A DNA stretch of 64,000 nt from positions 1,737,001-1,801,000 of the forward strand of contig NC_007759.1 of NCBI RefSeq assembly GCF_000013405.1, in the 5' to 3' direction. The stretch comes from Syntrophus aciditrophicus SB (GTDB lineage Bacteria > Desulfobacterota > Syntrophia > Syntrophales > Syntrophaceae). A program made the position numbers and the translations under genes. The first letter of the stretch is position 1, and every line of letters begins with the position of its first letter. The notes beneath the pieces are model-generated. The model was given only the letters and a program-made list of their open reading frames with translations. It had not been told where the DNA came from and did not search any database. This document shows positions 7,066-16,569 of the stretch, piece after piece.

Positions 7066-9557
7066 TGGGAAAGCTCTTTGACGTGATCTTCGGCGCCCGC
7101 GGGGGAATGACCCGCAAGGATCTCCGAAATTTGACCCGCAGAGACCGGTTTTCCGATTATCTCCCCTGGATCGCTTACGACGGGGAAACGGAAGCATACC
7201 ACAACGCGGACGGGACCAAGGGCTTTCTCTGGGAATGCAGCCCATTGTGCTTCGCAGGGGAAAAGACCCTCTTCACCCTGGAGGGGCTCTTCCGGCTGGG
7301 GCTTCCGCACGGATCGGTCATGCAGTTCATCCTGCACGCCGACAGCCACATCGATCCCTACATCGAGGCGTACCGGTCGGGGAAAACGCGTGACCTCGCG
7401 ATCGTTCACGAGGCCTCCGAGAAGTTCGCCGCTTTCCTTGAGAAGGGCGTGGAGGGCATGGACATCTTCCTCAAAACCCCTCTGAGAAATTTCCGCCTCT
7501 TCGTGGCGGTGAAGTTCCCCGAAGAACGGGAGATGAAGCTCCACGCGAAGGATCTCTCCAACTCCATACTGGAGATCCTGAGGGGGGCGGACCTCTATCC
7601 CAGGCCCGTGCCTCCCCATGCGCTCGTCGAATGGATGCGCAGATACCTAAACGACGTTCCTTCCCCGAATAACGACGCCTACGACGATTCGATTCCCATT
7701 CGGAAACAGGTGATCTTCTCCGATACGGTCATCGAAAAATCCATGGACCGAATGAAGGTAGGGAACCGGTATTTCCGCTGCACCACGGTAAAACACTATC
7801 CCAAGGAAGTGGACCCGCTCCAGACGAACGAGCTCTTCGGGGGCGTGTGGGGAGTGGTCTCCGACGCCAACCAGATCACGACGCCGTTTTTCTTCGCGCT
7901 GAACGTCGTATTTCACAATCTCAAGTCGAAGCTCCACACGAAGTGCAACCTCGTTTTGCAGCAGCAGGGGGTTGGAAGCTTCGCCCCTTCCCTCATGAGA
8001 AAGAAAGACGAGTACATGACCGCGGTGGACGAGGTGGAAAAGGGGACCCCTTTCGTGAGGGTGATCCCGATCCTCTGGGTCTGGGGGGACAGCGAAAAGA
8101 CCGTGAGTGAATCGATCGTGAGGGCCAAGCGGATGTGGGAAGCGCAGGGCTACGTCATGCAGGAGGACAGGGGGATCTTGCCCGTCCTCTTTCTCTCGTC
8201 CCTTCCCTTCGGCCTCTATGACCGGGACGACAACGTGGACAACCTCGACCGGGACTTTATCGCGCCCTGTGACAGCGTAGCGGTGACCCTCCCCGTCCAG
8301 GCGGACTTCTCCGGCGGAGGCAAGCCGAGTCTCATCTTCATCGGGAGAAAGGGGCAGCCCTGTTCCCTGGACGTTTTCGACCGGCACGCCAACAACCATA
8401 ACATTTTCATCGCAGCCTCTTCGGGAAGCGGAAAATCCTTCCTCGTGAATTACCTCGTCTACAACTATTTCGCTTCCAGCGCCCTCATACGCATCGTGGA
8501 CATCGGCGGCTCCTACAAGAAGATGACGAGGCTCTTTGGCGCCCGTTTCCTCGATTTCTCCGAGCAATCGAGGATTTGCATGAACCCGTTCACGAACGTC
8601 ATGGACCCTGCGGGCGATCTCCCCGTCATCGCTTCCATCGTCCTGCAGATGGTCTACTCGTCCACGGACATCGTCCCGGAGGACACGGCGGAGACGGCCA
8701 TGTCGCTCATCAAGTCGGCGGTCAAGTGGGCCTGGCGGACGGAAGGAGCGGACGCCTCAATCGACACCGTCTACGAGTACCTGTCCACCTTCCCTGAGCA
8801 CGCGGAGGAGTTCGATTCCTGCCACGAGAATGATATCGCGGCATTCCGGTCCCTTTCTCGCAACCTCTCGTTCAACCTGACAGAATTCACGAGCGGGCAC
8901 CTCTACGGGAAATGGTTCAACGGGACTTCCGATTTCAACATCGCCGGAGATGAGTTTGTCGTCCTCGAATTGGAACATCTAAAACCCCAGAAGGAGCTCT
9001 TCAAGGTCATTACGCTCCAAGTGATCAACGCCGTGACTCAGGACCTCTATATCTCAGACCGGTCGAGGCCCAGGTTCATCATTTTCGACGAGGCGTGGCA
9101 GTTCATGCAGGAGGGAAGCTCACTGAAAGGGGTCATTGAAGAAGGATACCGGCGGGCGAGAAAATACGGTGGGAGCTTCACGGTCATCACACAGTCCATT
9201 CTCGATTTGAAGCAGTTCGGAAGCATCGGGGACGTGATCCGTTCAAACAGCGCCTTCAAGTTTTATCTGGAATCCAGCGATTTCGATCGGGCGAAGCTGG
9301 AGGGTCTGATCGAGCACGAAGGGTTCGCCCTCAAGATCCTGAAGTCGGTCCGGAGCAACAAGCCCAAGTACTCGGAGATCTTCATGGACACCCCGTTCGG
9401 TCAGGGCGTGGCCAGGCTCGCCGTGGACCCCTTCTCCTATTACCTCTACACGTCCGATGCGGCGGAAATCGCCGAGATCGAATCCCTCGTGGACAACGGA
9501 ATGAGCTATGGCGAAGCGATCAATGAAATGGTCAAGAGATACAGGACGGCCGGTTAG
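7065..9557 (+). CDS. traC: TraC conjugation ATPase (VirB4 family)
   Basis: An 830-residue cytoplasmic ATPase. I place the start at ATG 7065, overlapping the traV stop, rather than at the in-frame TTG 42 bp upstream, because MGKLFDVIFG aligns with TraC starts. Walker A is SSGSGKSF at about residues 451-458; Walker B is FIIFDEAWQF at about 668-677. RARKYGGSFTVITQS and the RSNSAFKFYL block also match the family. VirB4/TraC drives pilus assembly and substrate transfer. Length is normal (F TraC is about 875). Codons and GC are like the neighbours. Confidence 0.95.
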   Translation: MGKLFDVIFGARGGMTRKDLRNLTRRDRFSDYLPWIAYDGETEAYHNADGTKGFLWECSPLCFAGEKTLFTLEGLFRLGLPHGSVMQFILHADSHIDPYIEAYRSGKTRDLAIVHEASEKFAAFLEKGVEGMDIFLKTPLRNFRLFVAVKFPEEREMKLHAKDLSNSILEILRGADLYPRPVPPHALVEWMRRYLNDVPSPNNDAYDDSIPIRKQVIFSDTVIEKSMDRMKVGNRYFRCTTVKHYPKEVDPLQTNELFGGVWGVVSDANQITTPFFFALNVVFHNLKSKLHTKCNLVLQQQGVGSFAPSLMRKKDEYMTAVDEVEKGTPFVRVIPILWVWGDSEKTVSESIVRAKRMWEAQGYVMQEDRGILPVLFLSSLPFGLYDRDDNVDNLDRDFIAPCDSVAVTLPVQADFSGGGKPSLIFIGRKGQPCSLDVFDRHANNHNIFIAASSGSGKSFLVNYLVYNYFASSALIRIVDIGGSYKKMTRLFGARFLDFSEQSRICMNPFTNVMDPAGDLPVIASIVLQMVYSSTDIVPEDTAETAMSLIKSAVKWAWRTEGADASIDTVYEYLSTFPEHAEEFDSCHENDIAAFRSLSRNLSFNLTEFTSGHLYGKWFNGTSDFNIAGDEFVVLELEHLKPQKELFKVITLQVINAVTQDLYISDRSRPRFIIFDEAWQFMQEGSSLKGVIEEGYRRARKYGGSFTVITQSILDLKQFGSIGDVIRSNSAFKFYLESSDFDRAKLEGLIEHEGFALKILKSVRSNKPKYSEIFMDTPFGQGVARLAVDPFSYYLYTSDAAEIAEIESLVDNGMSYGEAINEMVKRYRTAG

Positions 9558-11529
9558 GGTCCTGTTCCTTCTTTTCCTGTGCTTCGCCCCGGGGATCGTC
9601 CATGCGGCGGGTTCCGGAGATCCCGGTCAGGCCGGAAATGATCTCGGGAGTGCCGCCGTCCAGAGGTTCGGGTCGCCTGGCACCGTCAACAGCGAGATTT
9701 CCGTCCCCATGACCTCCCGCGACACGCCCATGCGGACCCTGGACGGGAACAAATTCTTCTCCGCCCAGCTTCTCTGTCCGTCCTCCCGGAAGTTCATCGA
9801 GGTTTCCATTCAGGTCGGGGGTTCCGGCGATCTTTCGCAGATCGCGGTCAGCCAGGACCTCGACATGGATGGGAACACGGATTTCGTCTTCTCCGTCCCC
9901 TTCCCCGTCTCTGGTGTGTGCGCAAACGGGATAATCTCCTGCCAGGCCGGCACATGGGGGAACTGCAGCTATTATCGCTGGAGCGCCGACGCCTCCGCCC
10001 GCGTCGGACTCGCGACCGCGGCAATTTCGGACTTGGGGGGTTGCTACTGCGTCAACGCGAGCTGCGGGAGCAACCTCGTCCAGGGAAACCTGTCGACCGT
10101 TCTCCGTGACCTGGGCGGAGGCGTCTCAAGCGCCGTCCAGGCCGTGAACAGGAAATACGCCGTCACCGACGTAAAAGAGGAAGGATCGACGATCACTTAT
10201 TACGGCCAGGACGCGGGGCAATGCTCCGGTTCTCCCGGTCCGTACGGATCGAGCTCACCGGAGCAATACTACAGTGCGGGAAGCGACGCCGGCCTCGCGA
10301 ACGCCAAGGACGCGGCACAGATCTCCCAAGCGGGAGACCCGGCCAGCTACTACAGCCTGATCGCCAACTCCCAGGCCGCCCAGGAGAGCCAGGGCGATTA
10401 CCGGCAGTGTTCCATCATCAGGAACATCACCGTGACCACGGTGACGGGGTGCTCATCCCCGGGAGATTCCCTGGACCCGTCATTGAACGGCTGCACCATC
10501 AACGACCTGAGCCCTTACCCGCGGACCATCAAGACCCACGACGGGGGGAGCGGCGGAAGCTGCTATTTTCCCCAGCCCGGTAGTATCACCTCTTCCGGCG
10601 GGAGTCTCTACATCGGGAATTACCTCTGTGGAGACCCGCACGGCGGCGTGGTGAAGAATGCACGCATCCGGTTCCTGTGCGGGGGAGCTCAGGTCATCGT
10701 CTATTCCCGCGAGTACGAGACGGCGGCGCTTTCCTGCCCCTCCGGTGACCTCGCGTGGATCGAAGGATGGTATTACACCTCCAACGCGAACCACATCAGT
10801 TGCCCGGCAGGCTACAGCGACGGGCTCTGCAATGGCCTGTGCTGCATGAAACCGGCCGACAAGACGGACATCATCGATGACACGGTGGACAATCGCTGCC
10901 TTGCCTACGAGACCGATCCGCAGTGCCGGCTCAGGGACGAGCAGTCGGACGGGGTCCACACCTTCAATAACTACAATCCCACTACCCTGTCGCCCCTCTC
11001 GTCCTGCCGGACCTTTACGGGATACCTTCCCCACGACGTCTGCCGCGACTGGTGGCGCAAGGACAGGACCTACATCTGCAAGACCCCGGGCCGGTACGAT
11101 TTCACGGACACCAAACGAAGGGTGGACGCCGTCTATTCTTCCAGTTCGGCGCATTCCGGCTCCCTTGTCTATACCGACCTCAGTAAGGACGCGGACGGAT
11201 CGTGGAAAACGGAGAGCGTCACCTCGCCACTGGGGGCGGTTACCCAAGGATCTTCTTCCGATTCCTGCGACCAGGCCTGCAAGACCAAAAAACTCAAGTC
11301 CGACACCCAGGCCGGAAAAACGGGAAACAAGGCGCAGTACCAGAAGAGCGCGGCGGCCTACGACTTCTTTTACCGGCTCTGCCGGAACGGGGTCTGCCCG
11401 ACGGGCGACGGCGAAGAGGTCGTCAACGCCTGCGGCTGCCTCAACGACTTTTCCGAGGCGGCGTCGGTGCTCTCGGTCCTCAACGCCGCGGGCAAGGACC
11501 TGATCTGTACGACGGGGGCGAGGTACTGA
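9508..11529 (+). CDS. TraN-like cysteine-rich surface protein, first of two
   Basis: A 673-residue secreted protein with a signal peptide (hydrophobic VLFLLFLCFAPGIVHA). An alternative ATG at 9523 is equally plausible. The mature part begins with SGDPGQAG and has many cysteines. The block from about residue 480 (CLAYETDPQCRLRDEQSDG, then CRDWWRKDRTYICK) resembles the central region of F/SXT-type TraN mating-pair stabilisation proteins. It lacks the conserved TraN C-terminus, which is instead present in the next gene. So the TraN functions may be split over two proteins. The start overlaps traC by 50 bp and the stop overlaps the next start by one base. Confidence 0.65.
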   Translation: MAKRSMKWSRDTGRPVRVLFLLFLCFAPGIVHAAGSGDPGQAGNDLGSAAVQRFGSPGTVNSEISVPMTSRDTPMRTLDGNKFFSAQLLCPSSRKFIEVSIQVGGSGDLSQIAVSQDLDMDGNTDFVFSVPFPVSGVCANGIISCQAGTWGNCSYYRWSADASARVGLATAAISDLGGCYCVNASCGSNLVQGNLSTVLRDLGGGVSSAVQAVNRKYAVTDVKEEGSTITYYGQDAGQCSGSPGPYGSSSPEQYYSAGSDAGLANAKDAAQISQAGDPASYYSLIANSQAAQESQGDYRQCSIIRNITVTTVTGCSSPGDSLDPSLNGCTINDLSPYPRTIKTHDGGSGGSCYFPQPGSITSSGGSLYIGNYLCGDPHGGVVKNARIRFLCGGAQVIVYSREYETAALSCPSGDLAWIEGWYYTSNANHISCPAGYSDGLCNGLCCMKPADKTDIIDDTVDNRCLAYETDPQCRLRDEQSDGVHTFNNYNPTTLSPLSSCRTFTGYLPHDVCRDWWRKDRTYICKTPGRYDFTDTKRRVDAVYSSSSAHSGSLVYTDLSKDADGSWKTESVTSPLGAVTQGSSSDSCDQACKTKKLKSDTQAGKTGNKAQYQKSAAAYDFFYRLCRNGVCPTGDGEEVVNACGCLNDFSEAASVLSVLNAAGKDLICTTGARY

Positions 11530-14500
11530 TGAAGAAGCCCTTCGAAATCATTTTCCTTGTCCTCCTCCTCGCGGTGTTCTCCCCTTGCCTGGAAACGGTC
11601 TACGCGGACGGATCGCAGAAAATCTGCGCGAAGGACCTGAACGGGGACGGCAACGTCGATTTCACGAGCGAGGTTGCCAACTGCGTGACCGTCCAAGGCA
11701 GCGATTTTTGTCCTCTGGGAGCGGTCAATTGCGGGCTGGGCGTGATGGATCCCCTGTGTCCCACCAACGGGACGGGCTGCCCCGGGGGGACGTACAATCC
11801 CACGCTGAACAGGTGCGAAAGACCGCAGATCGTGACCGGCTACAAGTGCCCGACGACAGGGACGACTTACGGGGACCAGGCCTCGTGCCAGAACGCCTGC
11901 ATCCAGACGGCCGTCTGCCAGACCGGGACGTATTCCGTCTCCGTCTCTCCGGACCAATCGAGCTCGTACTGGTTTTACAACGGTGCTTACCGGATGTTCT
12001 GCAGCGGAAACGGTCTTTACCTGTCGGCGAACCCGGGAGGAAGCAGCCGGAGCTGGACTCTTTCGGGCGCCTCCTGCTCCGGGGACGCGAACGGCGGTGA
12101 AAACGCTTTTATCACCTACCTCCAGGGAAGCGGCAACCAGCTTTACGTTTACGGCTGCGATGGGATGCAGGATCCGGAGTACGGCTCCTGGACGCCGGTC
12201 AATTGCGGCCGGCTTTTCGGCGTTCTCACGTTCGATCACGCAGTAGTGAGCGGATCAACGAGGGGCACGTCCTGCATACTCGACGACGCTTCGTATCTCT
12301 CTTTTCATGACCGGTGCGACTGGGCGACGTGGACGGGCATCGGGATATCGGGCGACTCCTATCAGAACTGTCCCCTCGGAAATTATCCCTGCAGCGGAGG
12401 GACCTGTTTGACCGGATCCGCCTGCACCGCCGTTAACGGCTGCCCGTCCGGCTACCAGCTTGTAAGCGGTATCTGCATCGCCCAGCCCCAAGGGGGCGTG
12501 GCCGTGACAGTCGACAGATCGACTCATCTGTGTGAAGCCCCCGTGACGAACAGCTGCACGGGAGACGGCTTTTCCTTCGACCCAACCGGCGACTCCTGCG
12601 TCAAGAATCCGGGTTGCGGCGAAGGCATGCTGGAAGGCGGCCTCGACCTCTGCATATTCAATATCGGGAGCGACCGGTGTCCGGCCGGCTTCGAATATAA
12701 CGCGGCATTCTCAGCCTGTACCAGGGACGCGGCCTGCCCGGGCGGCGGAATCCTCAACCGGTTGCGGGACATTTGCGAGACGGCAAATGTCTCGTCCTGT
12801 CCGGAAGGGACGGCCATGGACCCGGGATCGGGTAACTGCCTCGCGGACCCTTCCTGCCAGGTCGGAAATTTCGACGCGGACCTCGGTGAATGCGTCCTTT
12901 CGGCGGCGTCCCTCGCCCAGGCGGGATACGTCTTCAATCCCGGCCTTGATCGGTTCGAACGGCCGCCGTCCTGCCCCGACGGGAGCTCGTACTCGGATGC
13001 GGCGGATCTCTGCACGACTCCCGCCGGTCACGCGTGTCCTTCCCCCGGCGTTTACAACGCTTCATCGGGAAAATGCGAGGGCACGGGCGTACCGGTATGC
13101 CCGGCCGCGGGCATGACCTACGACGACGCGGCCGGAGCCTGTTACGCCCCCGCCGCCTGTCCCGGCGCCGGAGCGACCCTGAACGACGTGACGGACCTGT
13201 GCGAGGCGGCTTTCACGCCCGCGTGCGCGGGAGGATATTCATGGAACCCGGCAAGGTTGCTATGCGAGATGGATCCTTTCTGTTCCCCTGGGATGTACAA
13301 TCCCGCGAGAGACAGGTGCGAATCGGCCCCGTCCGGGACGTCCTGCCCGGCGTCTTATGCCTGGAACGGCTCGGCCGGTAAATGCCAGGCGTCGCCGTCC
13401 TGTTCCGCCGGCGCCTATAATCCCGTCACCGATCGGTGCGAACAGTCCGCGACGGCCAGCTACGCGTGTTCACTCGGAGGGAGTTATCCGAGCCTTCCCG
13501 CGTGTTCTTCCTCGTGCGCGCAATCGGCCGCCTGCAGCACCGTTACCCCGAACGTGACGCTGTCGGGACCGCAGGCCTGGTGTCAGCCCAGCCGCATCGT
13601 CTGTTCCGACGGCACTCTTACCTTCTATTGCAGCCAGGGCGGTTCCCTGTCTTACAACGTGACGGGCATGAACTGTTCATCGGACGTATCCCTTCCCAGC
13701 GGTTACTATATTTCCTACCTCGTGGGATCGGGACAGGGATTCACCATTTACGGATGTCAAAACGTGTACGATCCGGAATTCGGATACTACCCCAACGGGA
13801 TTTGCGACTTCACCGGTTACGTAAGCACGCAGGGCGTCAACGTCACGGGTTCGACTTATCCCGGCACGCCGGGTTACTGGAACGCCCTGGACGCCCTGGG
13901 CGTAAACACCTTTCCCGGCTACCCGAACGCGCTTTGGGGGCATGATTCAACGATCTGGACGCCCTGGTACCCCCTTTATTTCAACGGCATCCCTTACCAA
14001 GTCTGCCCTCTGGGTAATTATGCCTGCAGCGGGGGGTACTGCTCAGCACCGGGAGCCTGTTCCGGCCCCACCTATTCCTGCCCGGTCGGCTGGACCCTTT
14101 CCGGCTCCACCTGCTACCAGGCCGCAGGTTGCCCGGCGGGCGGGAGCCTGAACGGTACCTCCGAGAAATGCGAGGCGGCCGGCACGCCGACTTGTTCAAA
14201 CGGCACGTATGATCCTGCTAATGGGGTCTGCTACCAAGCCGTAACCTGTCCCAACGGCGGCAGCCTGAACGGTTCGGTCGATAAGTGCCAGCTCGCCCCC
14301 CCCAATTCCTGCCAAACCGGTTATACCCTGGATTCGGGAAGGGGCCTCTGCACTGCTCTTCCACAATGTGCGGCAGGGGCCTATCATTCCAGTCGCGACC
14401 GGTGCGAGCAGGCGTTCGCTACCGGCTGCGCCGCCGATTATACCTGGAACGGCGGCAGGGGCCTGTGCGAATCCAATCCCACGCACGACTGCCCCCTGTA

Positions 14501-15758
14501 CGGGTTTTCTTACAACCCGGCGATCGATCTCTGCTCGAAAGAAGTTCTCTGCCCGGGCGGCGGATATCTCAGCGGCGAAGCCGATCGTTGCGTTGTCCAG
14601 ATGTATTCGGGAACATGCCCCGCGGGGTTCGTCTACAACCCGTCGACTGATTCCTGCTTGCGCGATCCTTCCTGCTCGGCCGGCGTTTTGAATCCAACGA
14701 CCCGGAAATGCGTTGCACCTCCGGCCGACGGCTGCGCGAGCGGGTACGCTTACAATTCCGGTACCGGAACGTGCCAAATACCCCCGGTGTGCGAGACTGG
14801 AACATACGACGGCGGGATCGACAAATGCGCGGTTCCCGGTTCAACCCTCTGTCCGACCCAGTACACGTTCAATTCCCTTGAATCGCGGTGTGAGCGTCTT
14901 CCCTCCTGCAGTGACGGGGCGATGTATTTGGCCTCCATGGACCTCTGCATGAAGGACCCGGTCCGGCAGTGTCCCACTTCCGATTACACGTACCAGGCTT
15001 CCTCCAGGCAGTGCGTCGCACCTCCTGTCTGTTACGTGGGGAACTTCGATCCTGTCACGAATACGTGCGCGGGATCGTCCACGGGCTGTCCCCTCGGATC
15101 GCAATATGCCTGCCTTCCGAACCCGGCGACCGGGATTCTGCAGTGCTCCGATAACGCCTGTTTCAACCCGTCCGCCATGCCCACCCAAACGACCGGCGCG
15201 GACACGTCCTCCTATCACAACGACGGCACGGTGGACCCTTCGACCGGCGATTGCCAAGGCGCCTTGTACATATTCAACGGGAAGGGAAAAGAATGCAGAA
15301 CCGCCGGGATCAGCACGACCTTCTTCAACTGCTGCAATACCGATCCCGGAGGCTTTCTCTTCATCCAGAACACGTGCGGCTCCGGGGACGCGGAAACGGT
15401 GCAGGCGGTCGGCAAAGGGATGTGCCATTACATCGGGGATTATTGTCAGCAGAAATGGCCCCTCATCGGGTGTGTCCAGAGGGCGAACACTTACTGCTGT
15501 TTCAATTCCAAGCTCGGCAGGATCATCCATGAACAAGGGAGAGCGCAGCTCCAACAATTCGGCGCAAGCGGCGACTGGGGAGGCGCGGAGAACCCTAACT
15601 GCCGGGGCTTCACCCCGGAGGAATTCCAGATGCTCGATTTCTCCCGGATCGACCTCTCGGAGTACTTCGGAGACATCAAGGCGAAGGCGACATCGGAAGT
15701 GCAACAGGACATGCAGCGGCAGGTCTCGGATTTCTATGAAAAGGTTGAGCGGAAATGA
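11529..15758 (+). CDS. traN: TraN-like giant cysteine-repeat protein
   Basis: The start is ATG 11529 because it gives an ideal signal peptide (MKKPFEIIFLVLLLAVFSPC, cleavage near VYA-DG) and overlaps the previous stop. The frame stays open upstream only as an accident of the overlapping gene. The 1409-residue product has about 115 cysteines by my count. After residue 330 it consists largely of tandem units of about 20 residues (C..G..YN......C). Two long related segments of about 230 residues interrupt the array. The C-terminal about 140 residues are the conserved TraN core, including CCFNSKLGRIIHEQGRAQL. TraN sits in the outer membrane and stabilises mating pairs. F TraN is only about 600 residues. 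Confidence 0.85.
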   Translation: MKKPFEIIFLVLLLAVFSPCLETVYADGSQKICAKDLNGDGNVDFTSEVANCVTVQGSDFCPLGAVNCGLGVMDPLCPTNGTGCPGGTYNPTLNRCERPQIVTGYKCPTTGTTYGDQASCQNACIQTAVCQTGTYSVSVSPDQSSSYWFYNGAYRMFCSGNGLYLSANPGGSSRSWTLSGASCSGDANGGENAFITYLQGSGNQLYVYGCDGMQDPEYGSWTPVNCGRLFGVLTFDHAVVSGSTRGTSCILDDASYLSFHDRCDWATWTGIGISGDSYQNCPLGNYPCSGGTCLTGSACTAVNGCPSGYQLVSGICIAQPQGGVAVTVDRSTHLCEAPVTNSCTGDGFSFDPTGDSCVKNPGCGEGMLEGGLDLCIFNIGSDRCPAGFEYNAAFSACTRDAACPGGGILNRLRDICETANVSSCPEGTAMDPGSGNCLADPSCQVGNFDADLGECVLSAASLAQAGYVFNPGLDRFERPPSCPDGSSYSDAADLCTTPAGHACPSPGVYNASSGKCEGTGVPVCPAAGMTYDDAAGACYAPAACPGAGATLNDVTDLCEAAFTPACAGGYSWNPARLLCEMDPFCSPGMYNPARDRCESAPSGTSCPASYAWNGSAGKCQASPSCSAGAYNPVTDRCEQSATASYACSLGGSYPSLPACSSSCAQSAACSTVTPNVTLSGPQAWCQPSRIVCSDGTLTFYCSQGGSLSYNVTGMNCSSDVSLPSGYYISYLVGSGQGFTIYGCQNVYDPEFGYYPNGICDFTGYVSTQGVNVTGSTYPGTPGYWNALDALGVNTFPGYPNALWGHDSTIWTPWYPLYFNGIPYQVCPLGNYACSGGYCSAPGACSGPTYSCPVGWTLSGSTCYQAAGCPAGGSLNGTSEKCEAAGTPTCSNGTYDPANGVCYQAVTCPNGGSLNGSVDKCQLAPPNSCQTGYTLDSGRGLCTALPQCAAGAYHSSRDRCEQAFATGCAADYTWNGGRGLCESNPTHDCPLYGFSYNPAIDLCSKEVLCPGGGYLSGEADRCVVQMYSGTCPAGFVYNPSTDSCLRDPSCSAGVLNPTTRKCVAPPADGCASGYAYNSGTGTCQIPPVCETGTYDGGIDKCAVPGSTLCPTQYTFNSLESRCERLPSCSDGAMYLASMDLCMKDPVRQCPTSDYTYQASSRQCVAPPVCYVGNFDPVTNTCAGSSTGCPLGSQYACLPNPATGILQCSDNACFNPSAMPTQTTGADTSSYHNDGTVDPSTGDCQGALYIFNGKGKECRTAGISTTFFNCCNTDPGGFLFIQNTCGSGDAETVQAVGKGMCHYIGDYCQQKWPLIGCVQRANTYCCFNSKLGRIIHEQGRAQLQQFGASGDWGGAENPNCRGFTPEEFQMLDFSRIDLSEYFGDIKAKATSEVQQDMQRQVSDFYEKVERK

Positions 15759-15937
15759 GTTTATGCCCGCCGATCGATTCGCGGAATTACCCGCGCGAGA
15801 CCTGCATTGTTTGCAAGAAAACTTTCGGGCCTGGAGAGGGGAGATACCTGCGGCCGGAAGGCCTGGTATGCGTGGAATGCCACGACCGAAATGGACGTAT
15901 ACCCAAAGCGCGCGTACGACCGCGAGGGAGAAAATGA
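15755..15937 (+). CDS. Zinc-ribbon miniprotein in tra operon
   Basis: A 60-residue protein with two CxxC knuckles (C17/C20 and C39/C42, in ETCIVCKKTFGPGEG and GLVCVECHD) and a very basic tail (ARVRPRGRK). The spacing fits a four-cysteine zinc ribbon. It has no signal peptide, so it should be cytoplasmic. Both ends overlap neighbouring genes by 4 bp (ATGA with traN, ATGA with traW), so it is a genuine translated member of the operon and not chance. Function is unknown; binding nucleic acid is possible. Confidence 0.7.
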   Translation: MSLCPPIDSRNYPRETCIVCKKTFGPGEGRYLRPEGLVCVECHDRNGRIPKARVRPRGRK

Positions 15938-16569
15938 AAAAGGTCTTCATCCTGGCAGTCCTGTCCTCCTTGCTCCTGGCCCAAGCGGCGGTTTGCGCCG
16001 ATCTCGGCAATATTGGGGCGACTTATCCCGTCGTCGAGCGCGACGCACTCTCCGAAATCGAGGAGCGGGCAAAGGCGGTCGACTGGGGAAAGGCATTTGA
16101 CCCGAAAAGGACGCGCGAAAGAATTCAAAACTACCGACCCGAGGGGATGGAGGCCTTGCCGGCGGCGAAGAAGGACCGGGTCTTCCAGGTGGACGTGAGT
16201 TACACGCTCGATTTCGACATCCCCGACGGGAGGGGCGGGATCCTCTATCTTAGGGGCTTCAGTTTCAACCCCTTGGCCCATGTATTTCTTCCCAACATCC
16301 TCGTCGTGATCGACGGGGGTAACGAGAGACAGATCGAATGGTTCAAGGCGTCCTCCTACGCAAAAGACCATAGGGTCATGCTCCTCCTTTGCGGGGGACC
16401 GTATACCCGGGTCATGGAGAAGCTGAAGAGACCGGCGTTCTACGCGGACGCCAGAATCGTGAAAAGGTTTCAACTGAAGGCGGTCCCCGCCGTGATCGTT
16501 CAAAAGGGTACCGTCATGGAGGTGAGAGAATATGCCCTCGACGACAAGGGGCAAAAGAAGCGGAAGTAG
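15934..16569 (+). CDS. traW: TraW family periplasmic assembly protein
   Basis: The ATG at 15934 gives a 211-residue precursor with a signal peptide (VFILAVLSSLLLAQAAVCA-DL). TraW features: GNIGATYPVVERDALSEIEERAK after the signal, a conserved YTLDFDIPDGRGGILY-type segment, NPLAHVFLP, and a thioredoxin-like C-terminal part ending FQLKAVPAVIVQKG. TraW acts in pilus assembly with TraU and TrbC. The frame is open upstream through traN but that extension is non-coding. It overlaps traU by 38 bp. Confidence 0.92.
   Translation: MKKVFILAVLSSLLLAQAAVCADLGNIGATYPVVERDALSEIEERAKAVDWGKAFDPKRTRERIQNYRPEGMEALPAAKKDRVFQVDVSYTLDFDIPDGRGGILYLRGFSFNPLAHVFLPNILVVIDGGNERQIEWFKASSYAKDHRVMLLLCGGPYTRVMEKLKRPAFYADARIVKRFQLKAVPAVIVQKGTVMEVREYALDDKGQKKRK

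Noticed and set aside
11202-11528. N-terminal extension of the TraN-like reading frame upstream of 11529
   Set aside because: It only reads the previous gene in another frame; the 11529 ATG has an ideal signal peptide and overlap.
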